Positions 12,901 to 24,900 of a stretch of 64,000 nucleotides of DNA are shown here, piece by piece. The stretch's first letter is position 1. The number at the start of each line of letters is the position of its first letter. The notes under the pieces are model-generated. The model was not told where the DNA came from, ran no database searches, and saw nothing but the letters and a program-made list of their open reading frames with translations. Source of the DNA: Patiria miniata (lineage: Eukaryota > Echinodermata > Asteroidea > Valvatida > Asterinidae); assembly GCF_015706575.1 (NCBI RefSeq), contig NW_024037069.1, positions 34,369,315 to 34,433,314 on the forward strand. Reading direction: 5' to 3'. The position numbers and the translations under genes are program-made.

Positions 12901-15900
12901 ATATCTCCAACATTTCGCATAATGAATATTTTCCGGGAAAAATATTAAACATTGAACTACGGATTTTGAACTTCACAAATGATAAAGATGTTTAGTTGCT
13001 TTAATTCTTTGGCGAATTACTAAGAGTATCGAAGTTGGTCTTGGGTATTAAGGTCGAGCCCATGCATAAAAGCTGTTATTGATGGACTGTTTATTTTTTT
13101 ATTTATTAGGGCAAGTTGATGAGAAAGTTTACACTGCTTAAAATAAGTTGAAAATTTGTGAAATCATTGCAGATGCAAACACCGAAACCTCAAATGTGGT
13201 ATTAAATAAGAGGGGACAACAAAACATGCCTTTTATTTGCTTTGTGTGCCTGTGAGCTAGATGGGATATAGAATGGTGTACTGATGTCAAAAGTGGGGGT
13301 GTGGGGGCTAAAAAAAATATGGATTTTAGGGTGGTCTTTTTTGGCATCTTGTTATTACATGCAAAATGCAAGTGTTATTGTGATGTTTTGTTTTAACTAT
13401 TTGCCATGGCCTTTTCTGTAACCTGAATTACCGACAAAAAATATTGCCAAACCAACAGAAGTTTATTTAGATGGCCTCATTTTGTAGATTAGTCATTTAA
13501 CTTCAAGGAACATTTTTCCTTTACGAGATCTTCAGTGAGAAAACTCCACTCTTAATGCCTTGAAGTCAAAGGATAATAGCAAAGAGTTGACAGAAGACAC
13601 ACTTAAAACGTAACACGAGTTACCACGAAATTGCTCATCAGTGAGCCTTGATTACTTTCATTTCTATTTATACAATAACGTATGAAGTTTTAATTCAATT
13701 GGCTGCCGCCAATGAAAAAAAAAAACGTGTGTTACATTGCAAAAGTTTCTAGGCTGAAAATATAAACTTTGAATGGACATTGTCGGCAGTGGGGGGATGG
13801 TTGGGAAAACTAAAGCGATTAACCTGACCCCACTGCTGCAGAGCTCTTAACACCTTTGTCCATATTATTAGCATATAAATAACCTGTTAATTACAATATA
13901 TTGCTGATTGATTGATTGATGATATGTTCCTTTTTAACACAAGTTGTATGAAAAAAATTGAGGTTCAGCCGAAATTTACTTTACGTTTTTTTTTTTTTTT
14001 TAGGGTATTCAAACGCTTTCTATGTGTAACATTCCAAAGACTATACTTTGACATATTTTGTATTACGAGAAAAATCCCTTAAAATATTTAGATGAAAATT
14101 TAATTTGTTCCGATCCAACAGTCCTATGGCAACGTTAAAACATTTTAATGCATTCATTTAACTTTTCAGAAATCGGTGTGGATTTTACTCTGGTTGCCAA
14201 CCCCGCTCGTCTCGGCCAGACTGGAGACGACAATGCAGTCATCCAAGCTTACAAGGGTTCTACGTATGCCTCAGCTGGGATCATCTTCGGCAGACAACTG
14301 ACCACAGGAGGTAGCAATGTCGAACTACCAGCAGGATCGATGGTTATGGATGATCCTCAGACAATATGTAATGTTACATTGTCCAGTACGTTACCTGAAT
14401 CAGCGGGGATTGACCGAACGGGTGTCTTCTACGCTGAAGCAGTCAAAAAAGAAAACGTGACCAGGATACAGACAATCATATTGAACAAAGATGGTAAGCT
14501 GATATGATGGCAAGGAAAAGTTGTAGTCTGATATCAAGCACTGCATTTTATTTCAAATATACATCCATCTGTTTTTGTTGTTACTTCCTCATACCGTCGT
14601 TTTATTTTATAGTTGTATTTACAGACTATGGAGCTGGGGATGCTTTCCTCACAAAAGATTGTAACAGGTGAGTTCCATGGTTATTACTGATTGTTGCAAT
14701 GTTTCGTGATTTCATTGCAGACAGCACAGTCCATACACGACCTACACAGCGAACACAGATTGCCAACATCGGAGAGTCGGTGACACTTCAGATGGAGGAT
14801 GTGAATTCACCTGCTAACAGCAACTACAGATGGAGGCATAATGGCGGTGACGTCATCGCAGCATGGAACAACCAGCTAAATGCGAATATCGATAACGTTG
14901 CTGTAGATGATGGAGGCATATACAGCTTTTCTGTCGCGGACCAAGAAAGTCAACAACTTCATGGCTTCATGAGACTCATCGTGAGAGGTGTGTCTTTCAC
15001 ATTTCTGCCCATAACTACCTTAACTTATAAGTTCTTGTTTTCCAAAATAATATAATTATTGCGATCATTCCATAAACAGGTTGTCCTGCGGGTATGTGGG
15101 GCCCGCCTTCATGTCAGAACACCTGTCGTCGATGCTACAATGGAGGTATCTGTGATGACAAGACGGGAACGTGTATCTGCGCTCCAGGATTCAGCGGAGA
15201 ATATTGCCAGCAAGGTAATTCGTCATATCATTATATTTTGTATGGCGAACATTAAATCCTTCTTGTGAACAACTTGTTTGGCTGGTTTAGATATAGTTCA
15301 ATTTGATATGATATGAGTATGTTATTCTCTTACATTCAGTTCACGGGCGTCATGTCTTTGGCCAGAATGCTAGCCATACCTGTTCTGATAGCACTGATCC
15401 ACACAACGACGCTTGCCGGGGTCGTATGTTTTGTCTTCCTGATCCTTACGGATGCTCCTGTGCTGCTGGGTATATGGGACTAGACTGTATGCAAGGTATT
15501 ATGGAATTATCAAAATCTTGTTAAGTGGTTTTTTTTTCTACACTTCTTTTCACTAGTTTTCCTATTCAGGCAAGGGTCTCCGAATTGTGAACAGATGACA
15601 TGAAACTGGTTGTTTTGTGAAAGCGGATTTTTTTAATAGCAAAGATGTTCTGCAAAACAGTCGCTGCTGATTAGTTTTACTGTCTCGCTGATTCGTCCCC
15701 GTATATAGGGTAAACACTTTCTTTTGTCCCAAGTTGTCCACTTTTATTCAATTGACTTTTTTCACATTAGAATGTGCTGAAGGGAAGTATGGAGCCGACT
15801 GTAAGCAGACATGTCACTGTCCATCTGGAGATTCCTGCGAGAAGGATACGGGAGAATGTAATGGAAGTAAGATAATGTTGCTTTGTATTACAACTAAGCT

Positions 15901-18900
15901 TGTTGAAGCGGGGGTTTTTGTGACAATGCGAAGCAAAAGTTAGTCAATCTTTCAAACGTGAACTTAAGTTGTAACTTTAAGTCGAGTCTCCCAAAACTCT
16001 CCCTTTGGTACCGTTGAGGGGGTATTTGTGCACGGAGCTCATAAGGCAGTAACAACTAACAGGAAACTTCAAATTGGATGTGTACCCAGCTGCTTTTCTG
16101 ACTTCAGCTATATGGTGAGGTTTATAGAACTGCCTTTGTTAAGTCAAAAAACTGGACAAACAGAACTTAGTTACAACTATAGTGTAATATGAAATGCAAA
16201 AGGATATTTACTTATTAACAATGTGTATTAATGCGTTACATCCGCTATACTAACATATACTAACGTTTACAGTCTTCATATTTCATTCCAGATTGCATAC
16301 CACCATATTTCGGAAGTAACTGCCAGTGTTCTAGTAAGTTTGTTGAATCTCTTTCACTATACCCACTTATCTTTAATCTAAACAGATATTATTTTGCAGA
16401 TACACGTTGACGGGAGAGTTACCAGCAAGACAAGACAAGCATCTCATAGTTGAAATAGAAACAATTAGAAGACGTTTGTGCAGATTATTATGTGAGATGA
16501 CACCTTTAAGAGGAAGGTGATGGATAAAACGGCAAACAAAGAAGCATGACATATGAATGAAGAGGCCACGTCTACAATGGCTAAACATGTGTGATATTAT
16601 GCTATCAGTGACACTACTTCAGCTTCAACATTACCTTTGGCGGATCATTAACTGATGCTTGTAATTGTTACACCCTTTGTCTAATTGTAGCTGACAATGG
16701 CGTTCTGGGGCTAACAGTGATTGCAGACGATCCAAAGCAACTCCAAGTTTCCTGGCAACCAGATGCATGTGTCTCTGGCTACATACTGGAGTATGCATTG
16801 ACAAACAGGGGCCAATGTGAAGAGATTGAATCTCCACAGTGGGTATCACTTCCAGGTCTACTCGATGGTCAAACTACCAGTCATGTCATCACTGGTTTGA
16901 TTTCTAGTTCAACCTATATGGTTTACATTCGCCCACAGTACAGTGGTACGCCAGGACCCAATTCGACGACATCTGGAACCACACTAAAAGATGATAGTGA
17001 GTAGATCGAACCATTTTTCCTCACATCCATAACTAAATGCAGCAATTTTGCTATATGGTCATTTAGCTGTAAGCGCTCAAAGATAATTTAGGACAACCTG
17101 CGATTAAACGCTCCTTTGGTTGTCTCTCTTTTTCTCCAGATCCATCCGTTTCCCCTGTGGTGGTGACTTCCTACGATTCTACCAGTGTCACACTCAGCTG
17201 GCGTGAGGTGTATTGTGCCAACTACTCCGTCGAATACGCACTGCAAAACAAAGATGGTTGTGAAACTATCGACCAGCTAAACTTCATCCAGCACTGCATG
17301 TGTTCTGGAAGTAATTCGACGGTAATACCAAATCTCTTGGTCAATTCGGTTTATGAGATACGAGTCCGCGCCTTTGTTGATGGAAGCGGCGGTCTACTTA
17401 TACAACGGAGCGTTACAACCGGTACCAAAGGTAAGACTATTTTCTATGAGCCAAACTGTCAATGCATTGTGTACTGACTCCCTGGGCCCTGGCTCAGTTT
17501 GGCACCATAAACAAGCAGATGTGGACCAACTTAATTCAATCTGATTATTTTTTTCTTTAGAACCGTCTGCACCACCACAGCAAGTGACCGTCACTTCAAC
17601 GGCGAAACGGAGCCTGAATTTCTCCTGGAGAAAGCCAGCGTGTGGAAGCCGAGGTGGCAACATCACAGGCTACTCATACAAGCTGAGTGGACCAGGGTCA
17701 CAACTCATCTCAAATGTATCGACAGCTGAACAAGTTGAGATAGATGGCTTAATCCCCTTCACTAACTACAGTTTTCAAGTTGCCGCAAACAACAGTGTTG
17801 GGGTAGGGCCGTACAGTGAAGTTGTCGTTCAGAGAACTGATGAAGCAGGTGTGTGCTGTTTAAAAATACCATGAACAAAACCTTGATCAAAATTCCTTGT
17901 TATTGGGTGATTTTAGCCATTGTTTACTAACGCTTGCATATTTAAACTGATTGCTTAACCCTGATTGCTTGATTTTTTTAACAATATTCAATAGAGCCCA
18001 CAGTACCCTTGAATGTCGCTATTCAGAACGTTGATGACGTATCCATCACTCTCCAGTGGTCAGAGCCCGACCCTCCCCAAGGAATCATCATCCATTACAA
18101 CGTTAGGTACTGGAGGAGTGAACAGCCAGGAAACCAAACGCTTATCAACGACGTGGTGCAGTTGATGCATGAGATCACAGGCCTTGAAACAAATGTAGCC
18201 TACTTTTTGCAGGTACCAACTTTGTCAGTTCCAAACGGCAATATCAGAATCTGATAGGTACCATTAATGTCTACCGTACGGAGAGCAGTGGTGTAGAAGT
18301 GTCATTTTTATTGAGGGGTAGACGTGAAAAAGGCCACTTGCCTCATCTGTGCTCACATGTAGACATACAGGTGGGTTTTTTACCGGTCACCCAACTTCAG
18401 TAAACCAAAACAGTGGGGAAACACACCCTCTTCCTGTGTTATGAGGCTGCTTTTCAAAGCAGAATATCACGGACGTTATCGGGCAATATGTGGTGCTTTT
18501 CAGGGCGGCAATATTGCCGACGTTTGCCAAGTTGCAGAATGGTCACTCTTGAAAAAGGCACCTGTGAAAAAAAGGGCACTCGTACCAAAATATTGGGAGG
18601 CGAGGGGACGATCCTCCCCCCACCCCACCACTAGTGCAGAGTCGATTCGGTTTTATATTGGTAAAACTGAAGACTTTGATTTATGTTAATTCTCTATTAA
18701 GGATGCGGTTTAAAATGATAACTAAACCATTCATAACTTTCATTTAAAATAAGTGGTTTTACTGCCTGCAGGAACAGGGTGATCATTTACTTCAGTGATG
18801 CTGTAATTCTCGTTTATTCAAATGTTGTTAGGTACAAGCTGAAACGTCTGTTGGTGTAGGACCATGGAGTGCGAATGTCACTGCGACCACCCAAATCGGA

Positions 18901-21900
18901 GGTATTGTATTCACTGCAGAAGTCTGATATTTAATTTTACTATATAATACGATTCTATGGCGAAAATATTTTATTTTCTTGAGCTTTTTTTACGAAATGG
19001 AAAAGTAATGGCATGCAGCGTCGTTACTTTGCGAGACAAGTTACATGGTATGGACCATTTTATCACTGTACTTCTTGGTTATATTGCTGCGGGGTTTTTT
19101 TTTTTGCAATTAATTTCCGTTCAAGACTTAATTAATCTTTTTTCATAGATTCATTAATGTTTAGGTTTTCTTATTGACTGTTGTAAATGTGACCTTGCAA
19201 GGAGTATATGAGTCATTAAGGCAAACAAAAATTATTAATACCCACCATTCGTGTATAGTTTTGGTTCCGTCATACGATTCCTTATGTGTCCTTATTGCGA
19301 TATTTGACTATAGATCTTAGTCTGTCGTCATACGAGTGCTCATCACAAAGGTAAGTCCATACTTAGTTTAAAAAACGATAACAAGGAAAGATTGTGAACC
19401 ATTCTCTACTGACTTTTCCTTGTCATTTCTCCTGGCAGTGCCTGGGCCCGTACGAAATCTTCGTTGGACGAATACGAACGAGTCGTCAATAACTCTAGAT
19501 TGGGACGAACCTCTCAAACCAAGAGGCAGCATTTCCCATTACATAGTAAGTATTTCAATAAACAAAGCCATGAATAAGTAGTGTTTGCGAGTCCCAGAGG
19601 GCCAGCCTACAATCCTCGCTGTACCTATCTCACTGCCCGACCGACCGACCGACCGACCGATTGATCGATTGACTCACTGACAGTCACTTGTGAGCAGGTC
19701 ATTCTCAACCAATTCGGGCTATTCACAATGCTGTGCGCCACCAAGAGTTTGCCATGGAGATTCCATTTTTAAAGTTAACGGTCGACAATCACGGCCCATA
19801 TGAATGAAGTGTCAGTAGACAACTTGAGCTATGATTTGTTATAGATTGGGACATAGCGTTCTGCCGCCTTACAAAAAGCATGATATAAATAAAAAGAAAA
19901 GAAAAGGGCAAACATATACTCGAATCGTACGCTTACGAAACTACTGACCGGAAATAAGTAACAATTTCAAAGGTGCGGCGCGGCGAATTTGTCGACCATC
20001 TCCCACAATGTACTGGGAAAAATGAACTATCTGTGGCAAACTCATGGTGGCGCACTGCATTGTGCATCGCCCGAATTGAATAGAGGTTTGTACGTGGGAT
20101 GAGACTCAGTTTCATTTTCATTTTCAGTTTCATTTGAGAGACATTTATAGTTCCTTGATCGACAAACAGAGTTATCAGGGTCACACGTTGACCCTAACTA
20201 CACGCACGCTGTTAAATAAAGGTCCAACATTTCCTTAATTCTCAATAAAGTATCGTTATTTCGTCTTCTATTTATTTGCATTATAATTACATAACAAGGA
20301 ATATTGATCATATCCTGAATACCAAATATGTAAATTGTTTTTACAACTACAAATGAATTCTTGATTTTTAAGGTAAGGTACAGGATCTTCTCTCCATCGG
20401 AAGACTACAATATGGATGAGGTTGAGAATTCACCATTCACAAAGAATGGGCTAGATCCAGCCACTGCGTACGAGTTCAACATTACGGCTCAAAATGAGAA
20501 ATTCGAAGGATTCCCCCACATCTTGGTGGTTTACACGAAACCACAATCAAGTAAGATACCATTCATAAGATGGAATTTTTGCGTCGGGGAGTAAGACACC
20601 AGTTTCTTCATTTATTCTTAAAAGCCCCCAGTCAGATTGACCCGAAACAGAGATATATGTTTGACCCACTTACTGACTATTAGGCAAAAGAGACTGTTTT
20701 CCGGGTCAAATTGACACTTCGTTTGCTCATTTACCGAGTCATTAGACCCGCTAACCTTGCAAAGTGTTGTTTTGATCCAGAAAAGTGTCATTTTTTTATG
20801 AGGCAAAAAAAAAAAACAGGATTCCGGGTCAAATTTGACAAGGGACCTTTCAGAGTGTAGAAAGTAACTATAAATAGTTCTTTTTAATACATGGCTAGTC
20901 CGTATTGTGTGGCATACCACTCACATTTGCTATCGGTTTGTGGACCAGGTAGCCTGGTAAGCTCAGTGGTCGAGTTGCTACCACGGCTGCCCTAACTAGC
21001 AGGTAGCGATGGGTTAAATTGTTCCTGCAACCAACATGTTTTTTTTGTACATGGATTTTAGTGAAAGGTATAGGATGTGCAAAATGTAGACCGTATGTGA
21101 AACCAGGTTAGGGCCTACTGTACTTTATAACCAATTCAACAAATGAATGAAGTCTATGGAGGTATAATGCATTATAATGTTGGTCTATCCCACAACAAGT
21201 AACACCTCAATTTTCTTCATTATTACTACGTCTATAGATACTCTGAAACGCAGATACGGTTGTATAAAATTAAAACAATTTTAAAACTCCCTTTGAACAC
21301 TTGTTTTAGACCCTGCTGCGCCCCCTAAACCACCTTCCTACGACAGCGAAGCCACAGACACTACCGTGACGATCGGGCTGACGAAACCCACCACCGGGGG
21401 CCAATTCGTGGAGTAAGTATGAATCCGTACCTTGGACAAGGTGTATGAAACGCCAAGACCACCTGGAATTGGCACATAAACATTGACTCTTATTGACAAA
21501 TTAAGGTTTGCTCAGTTGTCTCGTAAAGAGAAACTTCAAGAGAGAAATTTAGAAAAGTGTTAATTTTCAATGCGTGAATTTCGTAGTTTCTGTCGACGAA
21601 TTATCCTTAAGGCATCCAACCGAGGTTCAAAGTATTTGTTTGATGTTAGGCCAAAAAAAATAAGTCGGTCTCTGGTCAGCGCGCGCGTCGATTTTAATCA
21701 TGCGCGTCAACCTTTTTTTTCTTCAAATTGTCCACGGTAGCTACAGCAGCGCCCTCTATTGCCGCACCTCCTCAAATGTTTGTACCAAGGAATGGGGAAA
21801 TTGCACCAAGGCAAATGATAAAGGGCACCAAGGCAAATTATGGAGGTCCCCAATGTATATGAGGACACAACAAAAGCAAAAAAGTACCCACCTTGTCTGT

Positions 21901-24900
21901 ACAATCCAAGCTTCCAAAAAAAAAAAAAAGACCAAAAAAAAAAAAAAACAGCCGCGTCGCCGCATCAATTCCGGAACTTTGGTCTGACCAGAGACCGAGT
22001 ATTTTTTTGGCATTAAAAAGGGTAACTACTGGCGAGCTAAGTCCGAGTTAAAAAGGTAATGTGTCTATTTTATAGATGCCTGCTATGGAAAATGACATTT
22101 TTTACAGTTAAACAAAATAAATAATATGATCGTAAAGATACTTGGGGGTTAAAAATTGATATATTTAACTTAAATTGGAAATTCCTAGTCTTTTTTCACA
22201 AGCGGGTTTTAATCACGAGTGCCCCTTCTTAACGTCGTGCGAACGTCTTTAATTGTGCCGTTACGAAAAGCGCCACCTATATTCCGATAGTGTCCGCTTT
22301 GAAGGACAACCCCGCAGAAAAAGGGTGTCAATACCCCCCCCCTCCCCTTTGTAATGTGGCGGATGCCAGGTGACCATTGAAAAAAAATGGGCGCCAGCCC
22401 CCCCCCCCCCTTCCCCCAAAAAAACCCAACTAACATCCCCCAACTCTCCCCCTAACGGCAGGCCACGTTGCTGGTCTTGGGAAATGATGATTAACAATCA
22501 ATACAATATTTCCCCTCAGGTCATACGTTGTCCGAGTCAAGAGAGTTGGATCGGTGGTCAAGAGAGATATACTGGTCCCGAATCAGTTCGAGGATTCACC
22601 CAACGACTACATCGCAGCTGAGCTACTTGCTCAGATTGCACCGGAAAAATTCGTCATCGGTGATACCCAGATGTACGGTGGTTACTACAACGCACCGCTA
22701 ATGACAGGCGAGAGTTACGAAATTCTCACGGGCTCGGTTAGCAAAGGCAACGAATCGGTAGGCTATTTTCGGTGTTTTTAGTAAAGAATTGTCAGTTATA
22801 TCACGAAGTTAATTATTCCCGGTACTCTGATGTTTTGCTTACATACTTTGCTAACAGGAAGGCTACGTGTTTTACTCAGATCCCTGTATGTATTTTTATT
22901 ACATTGTATGACAAATTATAGGTATCATTTTTTGATAAATGATTCCTGCTAGTATCAGATCCCTTTATGTATTTTTATTACATTGTATGACAAATTATAG
23001 GTATCATTTTTTGATAAATGATTCCTGCTAGTATTACGGGAAATGATCTTTAAATTACATAGACTTATGTCACAAAAATTCCTAGCTTAAATGACCCTTA
23101 ACTTAACCTTATCCTACCCTCAACAAACATTGTAAATTTGGGCATCACGTTGAACCAGGATATGCGATGGTAGGATTTTGCCCAGAAACAGGACTTGGAA
23201 CACCAAGGGTCTTCCTATTTTATCTTGTCTCCATAAATACAACAGTTGATGATACGTATCACCCTAAGGGTACAGTATACAAGATTTCTGATACTCGATT
23301 TGTGTGATATCTTGTAGGATGGATACGTGTCTTACTCGGAGCCCTTGACGGTTACAGGTAAATAATAATATGTCGATTTAGATATTTGTTGAAAAAGGTT
23401 TGTGGAAACAGTATGTGAAGTGATATCCCTGAAAATAATGGTGATTCTGAATAGGATGAGCGGTGTAAAGTCGACGTTTCGGTCATTATGCTCGGAGCGT
23501 CAGTTCAAGAATGATGCCGATATTTCTCCTAGATGTTCATTGTCATTCATGCATGACACTACAGTATCACTGTTATGTCCCCCCGCTCTCTATAGAACAA
23601 TCGATTGGAAGCATGGTGTAGTCCTACAGTATACTTTAACCCTAAAGAGGCCGGGTTATTTTGCCAATCTCTCAGCCGGGGGGGGGGGGGTGTCAGATTC
23701 CGCCCCCCCCCAGATCTCGGCCATCGAGTGACGAAAAATTTTGAAACTCTGTACATGCATAGAACAACTCTTCATAAACATACCCAAGAAAGTTCATGAC
23801 CAAAGGTCAAAGGGTTTAGGAATTATGGCTAATTAATTATTCATATGTATGAATGGCAATTCTGGTCTGTGTACACGACGTATATGGGAAAATTCAGTTT
23901 TCACGGCCAATTTTTATGTTTTTGGTGTGCAAGGCTTGAGGCTAAAAAGTCATAAAAGCTTGGGTCGCAAAAAAATTTGTTTAAAGGCTATTGCGGAAAA
24001 AGTCGAGGGGGGGGCGGATTCCGCCCCCCCCCCCCCCGGCCCTTTTAGGGTTAACTGCCGGAAGAGCCCTTACATACTTCATGACTAACCTTGTGTTTGT
24101 CGATCTTTGTTTCGCAGCAAAGAAGACCACAACCGAACCACCGCCACCAGTTGGCGTGATAGTAGCTGTCGTGCTCGTCGTTGTCATCCTTGCTTTGGGT
24201 CTTGTCGTTGGCTTTGTAGTCTACAAGAGGTAACCAATCACAGATGAACTTTATTAGAAATCTACAGATTCTGAAAACCAACACAATGTATCATGCTCTT
24301 TTATCAGACAAACAAGCTTGTTATCTTTTGTCATGTAAAACCTTGCAACAGTTTTTCTTCACCAAGATGAATAATTGTCAAACCTTGATCCTCTTACGCC
24401 TCTTCAACTTTTAAAATAGTTGAAATAATAATTTATTTTGCAATGAAGGTATGGTTCTTTAGGATATCAATCCTTTTACCTAATTTTTACATCTACGTGT
24501 CTTGATTGGTGTTTCTTTAACAGAAGAAGAGCAAGTCGAGCCAAACAACTCAGTGATGAATCTGACATTCCACTGAACGCAAAGGCTTCGCCTTCCGGTA
24601 AATCTTCTTCATTTCTAGAAGATTTTTGTCATAATCCATTTTGAGCCACGTTCAATATGTTATCCGTCGACCCAACAAGGGCAAACGGTTTTTTTTGTTT
24701 ATTGCAAACAGATTACTAACTTATCTAGAAAAAAAAATGAGTGGGAATACATCGTAGTTTATCTGATCAATTTAATTACTATTTTTGAATGGCCCTGTAT
24801 CTGCATTCAAAATCACAGAAAGATGTTCTGAAGACACAAGACGTCTCTAAATCACATCAGCATTCCATTTTTGTTCACAGATTTATCTTCTGTTCACAAT

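Larger units (their letters stand above)
16691..20550 (+). other. RPTP exons 11-17: five fibronectin type III modules
   Basis: Exons 16691-16996, 17140-17430 and 17561-17848 each hold one FN3-like module in a single phase 1-1 exon. The next two modules are each split by a phase-0 intron near the middle: 17995-18212 with 18832-18901, and 19439-19545 with 20373-20550. Signatures include the strand-B Trp (LQVSWQP, VTLSWRE, LNFSWRK, LQWSEP, LDWDEP) and the strand-F Tyr motif ([19 protein letters not shown]). The first two modules have extra cysteines that may pair within the module. Confidence 0.82.

Noticed and set aside
21700..22497. Several 65-85 residue ORFs in RPTP intron 18
   Set aside because: They fall in a MITE and in poly-C/poly-A sequence and have no homology I can recognise.
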